From: Ophiura sarsii
Taxonomy: Eukaryota > Echinodermata > Ophiuroidea > Amphilepidida > Ophiuridae
Length of the DNA stretch: 64,000 nucleotides
Reading direction: 5' to 3'
Assembly (NCBI GenBank): GCA_035610835.1
Contig: CM069459.1
Location: 24,443,636-24,507,635 of the forward strand
Under the pieces are notes generated by a model that had not been told where the DNA came from, did not search any database, and saw only the letters and a list, made by a program, of their open reading frames with translations. The position numbers and the translations under genes are program-made. The number at the start of each line of letters is the position of its first letter. Within the stretch, counting starts at the first letter, position 1. Below, piece after piece: positions 54,536 through 64,000 of the stretch.

Positions 54536-54604
54536 TATTTTGTTGTTCCCACCTGCCCCCCCCCCCCCCCCCCAACAACAACAACAACAAATGGAAATAT
54601 CTGG

Positions 54605-54845
54605 TTATGCCACTGCTATCTCATGAAGACAGCTTTACTATCTTATGAAGTATTATTTTATAAACATGATAAAGATTGCATTACTGTTTTATAAAGATAA
54701 CACTTTCGTCTTGTTGTCTTGTGAATCATCATTACTATCTTATGAAGATAGCAGTACTACCTTGATAAGACAAACATTTTATCTTATGAAGATATTATTT
54801 CTTTCTTACAAAAACGACATCACTGTCTCATGAAGACTCCATCAA
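54605..54845. repeat. Decayed hairpin-satellite units
   Basis: CTATCTCATGAAGACAGC, CATTACTATCTTATGAAGAT and ATTTTATCTTATGAAGATAT are diverged copies of the 22 bp unit, spread out by indels. It may be an eroded extension of the array 2.2 kb upstream. Confidence 0.7.
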
Positions 54846-55699
54846 TTTTTAACCACCTTTTGGCAGGATCTATTTCCTGGACCCACCGCAACGCTGTTGA
54901 TAATTTCGTGCCGACGTTGGCCATTTTCGTATTCAGATCAGATCCCTGAGAGAACTGTCAAAACCCCACTGCCAGAAACTTTTAATATAATTATAATTAA
55001 GTCGATTTAAAAAAGGGGGAAGGGTGAGCTTTGGTACAATTTTAAACATTTGCGATTTCTGAGTAATTTGTTTTCTAGAATAGAAAGAAGACTGATGAAA
55101 TCAAATATTTACAATATATATTTCAGATAATTTCACTAATTAGCTGTCCGCTGACCCGTTCAGAAGCAACCAATAAATAAAACCATTTATTATTTACTAT
55201 ACGATTACTCGCCCCTCTCTCTCACCCTATATTGGAAAATGGTCAGGCCCGGGTCGAAAGTCAGGTCGAAGTTTACGGCATAATTAATTGCGTACATGTT
55301 CATCTGAGCTGTACATGTAATGGGAATTCCTGTGTGTATCGTACACTGTTACGAAGTGTAAATGTATGATGTAATTTGTAAACAATCAGTCTGGAACGTG
55401 TCATGTGGCGAGTAAACTCGACGAATAAAGTGTAGTTTATCAATTTAAACATATCCAAATACGGAATACTACATGATTAAATGGCGTGAAATGGACCATT
55501 AACATCACTAATAATAGTAAGTTAAAATCAATCGGAACTTCGGAAGGAAATAATAGTGTCCCGAGTCAAAAATGTTGTGTAGCAAGTTTGCTATGCATGT
55601 ACAAATGTGCGTCGCAGTTGTCCTTGATTGTGGCGCAAACTGCGATGCGATACAGGTTAACACACATCCTGTTTGCTTGTCCATTGTTTGCTTGTCCAT
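54846..55699. other. Noncoding, nothing recognised
   Basis: No gene or repeat family is supported. Confidence 0.3.
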
Positions 55700-56021
55700 A
55701 GATGCACACAAAAAAGTTGGGTCGGATTTAAAAAATAAAAAATAAATTAAATCCTGTATTAAGTATCAATAAGAACACTCACAAATAACAATACATATGC
55801 AAAAGACAAATATCTCAATGTTAAAAAAGTGTTGTTTCAAAACATGTTTTTCTTCCATTTTTATGATTTTTTTTTTTTCACCAACAAATAAAGGTGATTT
55901 TTTTTTTGATTTTTTTTTTTTTGTTGAATTTTTTTTTAAAAAAGAGTTAAAAACGTCACGGTCGGGACCGTAGGAGACGGTCGGTCGGACGAGGACAAGC
56001 AAACACCTTTTTTTTTTGGCC
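55700..56021. mobile_element. Harbinger-like MITE, degraded
   Basis: GCACACAAAAAAGTTGGGTCG on the left edge and GGTCGGTCGGACGAGGACAA, then CACCTTTTTTTTTTGGCC on the right followed by TTA, resemble the element at 7454. The left 3 bp flank does not match, so the insertion signature is incomplete. Confidence 0.5.
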
Positions 56022-56039
56022 TTAATACAAAAAGAACAG

Positions 56040-56135
56040 TAAATATTTTATGAAGACAGCATCCATATCTTATGATGGTAGCATTAATTATCTTCTATCT
56101 TATAAAGAAAGCAGCACTATCTAACGATGACAATA
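56040..56135. repeat. Decayed hairpin-satellite units
   Basis: TATGAAGACAGCATCCATATC, CTTATGATGGTAGCATTA and CTATCTTATAAAGAAAGCAG are diverged 22 bp units. Confidence 0.55.
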
Positions 56136-56734
56136 AAGCAAAATATTTACAAATGTCACTATGCTAGAAGAGCAAGATATCGGTCTTTCTGTTGCTGTAA
56201 TAATATTAGGCTTAAATAGTTCATAAATATGTAGTCAATGCTAGGAAAAAAATGAAGCCATGGTTGTATTTTCAAAATATATCAGAGTAAAGAAAAACAA
56301 ATCAATTTCAACGCCACCAACATATTGTACTCTGCTATCAGCACATGGCTTTTTCGCAAATACAAATAAACAAAAACAATATTAGCATTTCCTCTTATAG
56401 CTGATTGATGCTCCAAATCTGTTGGATACTTTTTGTTTTTTCTACACATATCTTTCCGTAAAACCATCTAAAAGGTTGGCCAACAATATCTATCAAAATA
56501 AATTCAAGAAGAATACTTTGGGTTCAACACACTAAACTCTATGTACAAAGTTTGAATGTGATTTAATTGGCCACGATGCCCTTAAAAAACATTAACACAT
56601 CCTTTTGAGTATGGAATGTATCGCCTCTAGCAAGTCTCCAGAGATACTATTAGCCTTTTGACCCACAATGCAAAGCAACATTTTAATAACGTCACTATCC
56701 AGGATATAGAAATGCCACAGGAGCTGGGGGAATT
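56136..56734. other. Noncoding, nothing recognised
   Basis: No gene or repeat family is supported. Confidence 0.3.
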
Positions 56735-56856
56735 CGGCTATTCCAGTTGAAGTCCATACACCCTCTATAGAAGTCACTACTGTAATATCTTTCACACAGG
56801 AATTGTAGATTTCAAAAAGAGTCACCCATGCAGGTAACCTCATTTGCAATTGTTGC
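56735..56856. mobile_element. CTATTCCAGTTGAAAT-type MITE, partial copy
   Basis: CGGCTATTCCAGTTGAAGTC, ACACCCTCTATAGAAGTC and GTCACCCATGCAGGTAACC match the left half and centre. It ends just past the centre. Confidence 0.7.
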
Positions 56857-57094
56857 AAACAAGGGCATAATCAGTTTTAGGGGGATGGATATTTGTTTCA
56901 TAACATAAATTTGACTTTCTTAATACATGTATTTTTTTTTAAAACAAGTGTAACATAATTGTCCATACAATACTCATGTGAAGATGAATAAGGGGCTATC
57001 ATTTTCCTCGGTACAGGGTCCAAAATATCCTGGGGGTCATAGTTTTTATCATGAATCGCATTGAAATAAGGTTCATAAAAAATAACATCTAATT

Positions 57095-57375
57095 ACTTTA
57101 ACAATAATAATACATTTATAAAGCGCTGTCTATCTAGGCAGCCTATTTTGAGGGGCTATACAAACAAACATAAATATGAAAATTAAACATGAGCATGGGA
57201 CCTGAAGCAACATTGAGCAAAACAGTGATTAAAGTACAATTAAACATGATATGCACTTTGGAATAAATATGTTTTCAGACGATGTTTAAAAGCATTGATT
57301 GACGAACAACGAATGTCCACAGGTAGAGAGTTCCATAATTTTGGTGCACATGATGAAAACGCTCTGACGCCCCCG
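57095..57375 (+). repeat. Dispersed repeat with AAAGCGCT and GAGAGTTCCA words
   Basis: The segment AATACATTTATAAAGCGCT, GGCTATACAAA, ATATGTTTTCAGACGATG, GTAGAGAGTTCCATAATTTT and GGTGCACATGATGAAAACGC resembles a type of dispersed repeat seen in many animal genomes. Only one copy is in this window, so I cannot define its ends or class. Confidence 0.4.
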
Positions 57376-57378
57376 CCA

Positions 57379-57407
<29 letters not shown>
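57379..57407 (+). repeat. Poly(C) tract, 29 bases
   Basis: Uninterrupted run at the end of the preceding dispersed repeat. Confidence 0.9.
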
Positions 57408-57410
<3 letters not shown>

Positions 57411-57587
57411 CATAAGAAAATAACACTTAGCTCAACGCTGTCATTTCAAATCTGATAATATGAAGAAAAAAATGGAAATAAAAAGCTTATTATATACCGC
57501 CTGTCCTATAGGAAGCATTAAGAGGATTTGTAGATTGAAATCTTCAAATCTTTAACATAATCAGTGGGGAAGTTTGATGCTTTAAAT

Positions 57588-57847
57588 CAGGCTTTCTCAA
57601 CTGGTGGCGCGCGCGCCACTTGTGACGCATCAAGGCATCCTTAGTGGCGCGAGAGTTACATTTTGTTTTTAAAAATCATATCATGAAATAGCCAGATTTC
57701 ATAGGCCTACTAAATCAACCACTGACCATCCACGAGAAAAAAACTTGCCCCTCCACCACACCAAGCCCTGTTTTCCCCCTGGAAGTGGAGCGCAACAAGT
57801 TGGTAACTAAAATGTGGAGCATCAGTAAATCTCGTTGAGAAAGCCTT
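57588..57847. mobile_element. hAT-type non-autonomous element, copy 2
   Basis: CAGGCTTTCTCAACTGGTGG on the left and CGTTGAGAAAGCCTT on the right. The subterminal GGCGCGCGCGCCACTTGTGA is shared with the copy at 63482. The 8 bp flanks CTTTAAAT and ATTTATAT agree at six positions. No transposase. Confidence 0.75.
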
Positions 57848-58945
57848 ATTTATATACACCAGTGGGACACCCTCGCTATGCTCAGGTCCCGCTAGACATG
57901 CTAGATGAGCAAATGAGATTCATGAGTTGTAACTTGAGTTCATGAGTTGAAATTACTGTAAAACGTACGATACTTCATATACCACATCTCTATAATCATA
58001 ACCCATAGGCCTATCCTAAACCATTTCCTGTGGCTTAGGCCAAACAAAAAAATATGTTTGTCTCAAGGCTTGCGCGCGCATTTGTTTTGAAATGCAAAAA
58101 ATACCGCGTCTGAAATGCAGGAAATAATGTAAAATCATTTTATTTTATTTTAAATGGAAGACAAAAAACCAAGAGCGTCGCCCCATTTTAAAGCCTTCGC
58201 AAGCTTTGAGACAAACCTTTTTGTTGTTGTTGGCCTTACTTTAATCCCCCTATACTTCTCAAACCGCATTACTTCATTAACCCCTGGTCCTGTGGTTTAT
58301 ATGCTTCATTAACCCTACCCATCCCCCCCCCCCCCCCCCCCCCCCCCCCCAACCAGGTTGCTCTTTTGTGGGGTTAATATCTTTTTAGTCAAATTTGAGC
58401 ATTTGTTGATGTTTTTGGAGCCAATTGTTAACCAATTTCACTGGAATATACTTTATAACTCTTCCCGTATTTACCTCTATCTTTCTTGCAAATTGGGCAA
58501 TACACTTTGATCAAAACTAACATAGTACTAAGGATAACAAACAAACACACAATTACAACATTTAGGAAAGAAAATAATAGATAATTGTCAATTTCTAAAA
58601 GCATTCTGTGGTTTTGAAGGAAAATTGAAAATGAAAAATCTTGTGTCAAAATCACTCAATGTACCTTTAAGATTTCAGTGCGTAGACAACCATGCCGAAC
58701 TGTGAGGCCCACACGATGAAGATGTGTGCCTACGCATAGGATGACAAGCTCAAATTAAATCCTGCCCACATCACAAAATAAACATTGTTATAATCATGCT
58801 TTCTAACATCAACATGTAGTATACCTTACATGTTGTTGATACCCGAAAAGGGGGGGGGAGACATCAAATATAATACTGTAAGCGTGCATGCATTATAAGG
58901 GGATATTTAAGCTTTGGTGCAAAAAGCATGTATTATTGAATTGCA
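57848..58945. other. Noncoding with a C28 tract
   Basis: No gene is supported. Bases 58323-58350 are 28 consecutive C. An open frame at 58428-58655 (minus) is hydrophobic but has no recognised domain. Confidence 0.35.
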
Positions 58946-59276
58946 TTAACACTTTCCACACAGCTATTAGTTTTACCAAACAGATTTTTCAGAAACCTTT
59001 CCAACTTTTTCAAGGTCTATCTCAAGGATTACTGAACCAATGCTAAGGCATGTTTGTACTTTTTTCAATGCATTTCACATAGTGATTCCAAATATGGTAA
59101 TACATTTTGTTTAAATTGACATTTTTGAAACAATTTGTGAAATTTTGGAATATCGTCTATTTCACATAGTGATTCCAAATATGGTAATGAAATATGGTAA
59201 AAAAATGACATTTTTGAAACATTTTGTGAAATTTTGGAATATCGTCTGCAGACGCCTTCCCCGTGCAAAGAGTTAA
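58946..59276 (-). mobile_element. Family A element, copy 11, internally duplicated
   Basis: TTAACACTTTCCACACAGC on the left and a mutated CCCCGTGCAAAGAGTTAA on the right. A ~75 bp internal segment (TTTCACATAGTGATTCCAAA through the following TTTTGGAATATCGTCT) is present twice in tandem, which accounts for the extra length. Confidence 0.75.
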
Positions 59277-59460
59277 GGGTGACTGTTAGCTTCAGGAGAA
59301 ATACCTGTTCATGATGTGTCTAACGCTCAATAGCCCGAAACTGTGCCCTTCTAAACCTTGGTAGCAGATGAGACCCGACTCTATTGTTCGGTCGCATCTC
59401 GCTATTCTCGCAGCTCCATACCAGAGGTTCCCTCCGGTCGCATCTCTCTACGGTATTCGA

Positions 59461-59878
59461 TAGGCGTTGTAACATCCACTTATACCGAACATTGTATGGG
59501 CGGCCAATGGGGTTAAAATATATTGAATATACTTGTAATTTGTATTAAAGAGATTTATAAATTATGATAACCTTTTTGTAATGAATATTAATTAGTAATA
59601 CGAATATTCATGATTGATGTGGGATCCTCTTGGATCCTCTCGGTTCAACCTGGACCATTTCAGTTCAATCTGAATCATTCATATTCATGCTAATTATAGT
59701 TCATATTGCTAAGTAATTAATTACTTATTCATATTGCTAGTAAATATTCATATTGCAAATTAGTATTCATTACAAAATTACAATTTATCTCTTTACCCCG
59801 ATTTTAGACTATTCAATATATTAACCCTATTGGCTGCCCATACAATGTTCGGTATAAGTGGGTGTTACAACGCCTACC
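59461..59878. mobile_element. 418 bp foldback element
   Basis: TAGGCGTTGTAACATCCACT and ATACCGAACATTGTATGGGC on the left mirror GCCCATACAATGTTCGGTAT and GTGGGTGTTACAACGCCTA on the right. The mirror continues inward through AAAGAGATTTATAAATT/AATTTATCTCTTT and AATGAATATTAATTAG/CTAATTTG-type words. The centre has GGATCCTCTTGGATCCTCTC. Flanks with GGTCGCATCTC and CTCTCTACG may belong to a larger unit. Confidence 0.8.
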
Positions 59879-61062
59879 TCTCTCTACGCTCTGCGCTCAC
59901 AGCTCAGTATCAGAGCTAGATGTGTCTGAAAAAACCCTTTTTCAATCAAGCATTGTATGTGAGTGTCTCCCCCCCCCCTCCCATGGCATTGACTGAGTGT
60001 CCTTGTCATTCCTACGTACGTAGTACATACGTATGTACTACCACGCAAGAAAGAGAGATTCAATATTGATAGCAATATTGAGCCATGCGTTATGAGATGT
60101 TCATCCATCTCACAAAGCCTTAACTTGCATTTTTCATATTATTCGAGACCCACATGAATTTTGTATAAAGTGTAAGTGTGCATCTTAGTGGGATGTTTAT
60201 TGGATATTTTTATAATGGGAAGGGGCTCAAAGGAACAATGTTTTGAGGAACAAAATTCATGGGTTTTTGTACACTGTTGTGTAGTGGAACAACTAATTTG
60301 GGGGTTATGAGGTGAAGAATTCTGAAAAAGTGCACTCAAAAAGTCTCCCTGTGCCCGCACACAACTACAACTGGCATAAGTGGCAGCGGGCCCTCTGCAT
60401 TCTAGTCCAAACAGGTTATACCACTCCCCTGGTTATATGCCACAAGTTCATCTTAGAGACATATCATGCTATCTCTTTCATGGAATGCCTTCTATCTTTG
60501 ATTTTGTCATCTAAATGCATTTTTTGTCAAATTACATTTATAAACATGAAACGTAAAGGGGCACTGAGAGATACGTATGGGAGTGTGCCCTCAATTTTTC
60601 TAATTTTTTCTAAATCTTACCTATACATATTAATACATCTAATATGGTGTGTGTTTTTATCTTTAAAATAAGATTTTACATTTTTTGACGATTTTGAAAA
60701 TTGTTTCTTGGTCTAAGGGTCTTTTTACTCTAAAAATCTATAATTTTGAACCATGTGGGTTTTTCACTTATCAACTGAACAGGACTGGGCGCACGCCGCA
60801 GAGGGATCGGAATTAAAGGGGTCGGGGAGGATAACATGTTCTATGGGAGACTTGGCAACTTTTAGGGGGGTCACAGAGGGGGTCATGAAATGCAGGGGGT
60901 AACAAAACCTGTAAAAATAACGCCTAGCCTATGGTCACAGAACTCGACATATTTGTACTCAGTTAAATGCCTTTTAGTGGTTGTGAATAATTATAGTTGT
61001 GAAATTGAACATGAATATCTCCAACAATCTTGTAAGGAAAAATTACACCTGACAGCATTACC
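59879..61062. other. Noncoding, nothing recognised
   Basis: No gene is supported. A palindromic ACGTACGTAGTACATACGTA stretch lies at about 60014-60033. Open frames at 60312-60671 and 60890-61225 show no domain, and the second runs into the foldback element below. Confidence 0.35.
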
Positions 61063-61362
61063 ACAACAGAAATGTCATATACATGACATAACATCACTGT
61101 TCTGTCAAAACCTTGTATCTCCATCTGGCCCTTCAGCATGTATAAAGCTATACTTCCTATGTATAACCTTTAGGCAGTCTGCTTTAAACTTGTTCAAGGG
61201 TCAAAACACACATCTATTGCCGTAAACCTTGTAAGTGTTCTCGCCCTTGAACATGTATAAAGCAACACTTTTTATGCATAACCAATGGGCAGTTTTCCTT
61301 ATACATGTTGCAGGGCCAGAAAAACATACAATGTTTTGACAGAACAGTGATGATAACCTACA
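61063..61362. mobile_element. 300 bp foldback MITE
   Basis: ACATCACTGTTCTGTCAAAA, then CTGGCCCT and CATGTATAAAG on the left mirror TTTATACATG-type, AGGGCCAG and TTTTGACAGAACAGTGATG on the right. Inside, CATGTATAAAGC...TATGTATAACC recurs directly (61137 and 61252). No coding. Confidence 0.8.
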
Positions 61363-61517
61363 CAAGCAAAAGGTTATTGAGTCTGTTCATTAGATTGAAT
61401 AAATAAAACAATATACCTGTATAAATATTCCTATAATTGAAGCAATTTCGTTTATAGATGTCTGTCAATAATGGATTGTATCATGTTACATTCGTTGTTA
61501 TTCACCCGTGAGGAATA

Positions 61518-61977
61518 TAAGGTGCGTTCCGACGAGGGACGCTTACCTCTTGGTTAGCGTCAAATTCGCTAACCTAGAGGTTAGGGGCGGTGTGAAATGA
61601 TCATGGTTAACTAACCCGAGTATAAAGCTGGAATGTTAACCCTAAAAGATCTTACGGTTAACCAACCCTGAAGCACTGACCGAGAGCTAACCGAGAGCTA
61701 ACCGAGAGTGTGTGCGCCGTGTGAATCCATCGTAATGCTAACCAAGAGGTTTAGCGTCCCTAAATAACCGCGAGTGAGATTTATGACCTGTGACCCAGGT
61801 CTTACCGTAAAATGAAGAGTCGCATGACCTTGAGCTTACCTCGAAGCTACCGCAGTAGCGTCGCTATTCTCAAAGTTAAGTTTGTCGTATGGACAGACAC
61901 TCTGGGTTAGCAGTAAAAAATATTTAAGCTCGAGAATAACTATTCTCAAGCTTAGTGGCCGTCTGAACAAGCCTATA
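61518..61977. mobile_element. MITE with AGGCTTGTTCAGACGG ends, copy 2
   Basis: The right end GTGGCCGTCTGAACAAGCCT is the clean inverse of the left end of the element at 47436. The left end AAGGTGCGTTCCGACGAGGG is diverged. The interior has three GAGAGCTAACC-type 12 bp tandem units (about 61681-61716) and many TTAACC/GGTTAG words. No coding. Confidence 0.6.
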
Positions 61978-62443
61978 AACTGATCTATATGAGGCCCCTA
62001 CCACTGAATCTTTACAAAGGTTATCTGTTGAGAAGGGTAAGGTAAATTAATGCTGTAAAAATTGAAATTTATATGCTACATTGATTTTTTTGATTTTCGC
62101 GCATTTTTCTGAGCTGGCACAAAAATGTGTAGGTCTATGTAGAAAATATGACAATTGGCAAATTAAAAAAAGTGAACATGTTTAAAATTGTCGCTTGAAA
62201 AATGAATCACGTCAAAGTTACCCATAGGTAAACGTGGCAACAAGCATTCATGATATATTGCATGCTATAGTAGAGGCATGGAGGCAAATCCCAATGTTCA
62301 CATCACTCGTTCCATATAGCAATGGGGGAAGGGGAGGGCAGGGGTTCATGATATTGTGCATGGGAGATTGGTACTGTTTTACCTGGGGTAGGGTTGCAGA
62401 TTGAGGTTTTATTTCACAAAATCAGTTGTGGAAGATGCCCTTA
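61978..62443. other. Noncoding, nothing recognised
   Basis: No gene or repeat family is supported. Confidence 0.3.
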
Positions 62444-62651
62444 GGCGATGAAAAAATTATAAACATATATAAAAACGTCAAATTGTTTCAATTTGTTATT
62501 TTGTTTATTGTTTCGAAATATTTTGAAAATTGCTGAAAGGTCACCAACATTTCCCGAAAGTGGTGCACCCCTCCCCCTTTCAAAAAAACAACAACAAAAC
62601 CCTCCCTCCCTCCCTCTCCTGACCCTACATGAGGGTTGATTTTTCATCACC
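62444..62651 (-). mobile_element. PIF/Harbinger-like MITE with TTA duplication
   Basis: TTA at 62441-62443 and 62652-62654 flanks GGCGATGAAAAAATTAT on the left and GGTTGATTTTTCATCACC on the right. The signature CTGACCCTACATGAGGG is in minus orientation. Non-autonomous, 208 bp. Confidence 0.75.
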
Positions 62652-62817
62652 TTATCTCTCTATTTTTACATGCTCATGGGTACCTGAAACTTTTGGGAAT
62701 GGCGATACTTGTGCAGATGACATGCTGCTAGCAGTGCTACATGTCTGTCTCTGACATGGATGATTTTACAACCAATGGTGTGGGGTTTTTTTCTATTGAA
62801 GAAAAAACCTCTGCCTT

Positions 62818-63024
62818 AGGGGAGGAACTCAAATCCTGTAAAATCTGCAGATTTTGCCCGAGCATATGTTGACACATTTTTTTCACACATTTTTTTTAAA
62901 AATCCTGATTTTTGCTGATTTTGGTGACATTTTAGGTGGTTGTTTTTTTAAATGGCCCGACCGAACGACTGTTCTTGACAGGTCCGTCTGCCTGTAAAAA
63001 ACAGGGGGTGTTTTTTTCGTCGCC
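62818..63024 (-). mobile_element. Harbinger-like MITE, second adjacent copy
   Basis: The right end GGGGGTGTTTTTTTCGTCGCC is followed by TTA (63025-63027), and TTA also precedes 62818, but the left terminus GGGGAGGAACTC does not match well. The interior GGCCCGACCGAACGACTG and CCGTCTGCCTGTAAAAAACA are family words. It lies 167 bp from the previous copy in the same orientation. Confidence 0.5.
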
Positions 63025-63027
63025 TTA

Positions 63028-63473
63028 TCTAATAAAGAAGAGGATTTGACTGGTTTTATTTATAAAGATTTTTGCCAATTTTATTCTTGGTCTAAGTGTC
63101 TTTTTTACTTTTAAAATATAACTATGTGGGAGCTACCATTAACCCTAACACCATTTAGTGAAAATATTTTTCACATATCAGCTCGGACGATGATGTCATT
63201 GAATCCATGCTAAAACAGGTGTGTGGAGATTGTTTTTGGCCATAGTGAATCGTAGTGCCTGGAAAGGTTAGGGTTAAGGGTTTTGTTACCGACCCATTGT
63301 TATAACTCTAACAAAATAGCATTTTGACGGTCAGGATTAAAAAATTGCATGGATCTTAAATTTCATGATGCATGAAAATGAAGAAGAAATACTGAATTGT
63401 CATTATCCATCATTCGCTTACATCAGAAACCCCTCCAAATTTGGTTGGACTCCTTAAATTTGGGTTTTGCAGT
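63028..63473. other. Noncoding, nothing recognised
   Basis: No gene or repeat family is supported. Confidence 0.3.
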
Positions 63474-63481
63474 CCTTAAAG

Positions 63482-63885
63482 CAGGCTTTCTCAAATAGAT
63501 TTACTGATGCTACACATTTTAGTAACCAACTTGTTGAAGCTCCACTTGGGGTCCAGGGGCAAAGCTCCTGGGTTTTGGGTTTTTTAACTGACTTAAATCG
63601 CCTCTCATTGGTCATATTTTTATAGAATTTACAATTCATATTATTTTTAGAGGAAAACAAGGCTCAGTGTGGTGGAGGGGCAAGTTTTTTCTCACAGACG
63701 GTCAGTGGTTGATTTTAGTAGGCCTATGAAATCTTGCTATATCATGATATGATTTGTTTTTTTATTACCATATTATAATTTTTTTTAAATTTTTATTTTA
63801 ATGTTTATTTTTTACCATTCTCGCGCAACTTAGGATGCCATGATGCGCCACAAGTGGCGCGCGCGTCGCCAGTTGAGAATGCCTG
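63482..63885. mobile_element. hAT-type non-autonomous element, copy 3
   Basis: CAGGCTTTCTCAAATAG on the left and CAGTTGAGAATGCCTG on the right, flanked by the perfect 8 bp duplication CCTTAAAG (63474-63481 and 63886-63893). An 8 bp duplication with CAG...CTG ends defines hAT. Near the right end is GCGCCACAAGTGGCGCGCG, common to all three copies here. 404 bp, no transposase. Confidence 0.9.
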
Positions 63886-64000
63886 CCTTAAAGGGTCCAG
63901 AATAATACAATGTAGGACCCCTGACAGTTTTGAGCCAGCGCTAGCCCTGTTAAGGAAGTCTCAGGTGACTGAAAGACACATATACACACAGGATGGGTGG

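Overview
The window is AT-rich, gene-poor sequence from an animal nuclear genome. I found no intact protein-coding gene. The evidence is the absence of long coherent reading frames, the density of short non-autonomous transposons (several superfamilies recognisable from terminal inverted repeats plus target-site duplications), tRNA-derived sequences with A and B boxes, satellite and minisatellite arrays, and many long poly(C)/poly(G) tracts. The repeat style suits a marine invertebrate, perhaps a non-vertebrate deuterostome such as an echinoderm, but that is a weak inference from texture, not from a marker gene.

Layout. 0-11.7 kb: foldback elements, copies of a ~245 bp inverted-repeat element (called family A here, termini CACTTTCCACACGGC), a minus-strand tRNA-derived SINE, a ~740 bp tandem repeat broken by a Harbinger-like MITE with TAA duplication, and MITEs with CCCAGTAGAAAC ends. 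11.7-15.5 kb: a 3.76 kb near-symmetrical inverted-repeat element whose arms hold ~170 bp tandem units rich in AAAATGGCNGCC. 15.5-20.6 kb: more family A copies, a relatively repeat-free stretch (16.4-17.0 kb), CAGGGTG-ended and Harbinger-like MITEs. 21.0-25.5 kb: a nest of Tc1/mariner-like elements with TA duplications, one holding a decayed transposase helix-turn-helix, and a hAT element with an 8 bp duplication. 25.9-28.6 kb: a hAT-like palindromic element and two tandem arrays. 28.76-29.23 kb: a 474 bp insertion with 5 bp duplication that carries a complete hammerhead ribozyme on the minus strand. 31.1-37.1 kb: foldback elements, DR1-motif tandem repeats, and a 1.4 kb unit in three tandem copies with long perfect hairpins. 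38.4-43.0 kb: an older long-unit array with secondary insertions, including a piggyBac-like MITE that carries a tRNA-like sequence and 33 consecutive C. 43.2-45.0 kb: a pyrimidine-rich VNTR whose open frames are artefacts. 45-50 kb: scattered MITEs. 50.3-52.35 kb: a 2 kb satellite of 22 bp units, each a 7 bp-arm hairpin. 52.4-64 kb: scattered MITEs, decayed satellite units, long C tracts, foldbacks, Harbinger-like and hAT elements; the last hAT copy has a perfect 8 bp duplication.

The elements do not form a pathway. They record layered insertion: retrocopy into Harbinger MITE, piggyBac MITE into foldback MITE into tandem array, hAT beside a mariner-like element inside another. The single most functional-looking object is the hammerhead ribozyme at 28798-28854.
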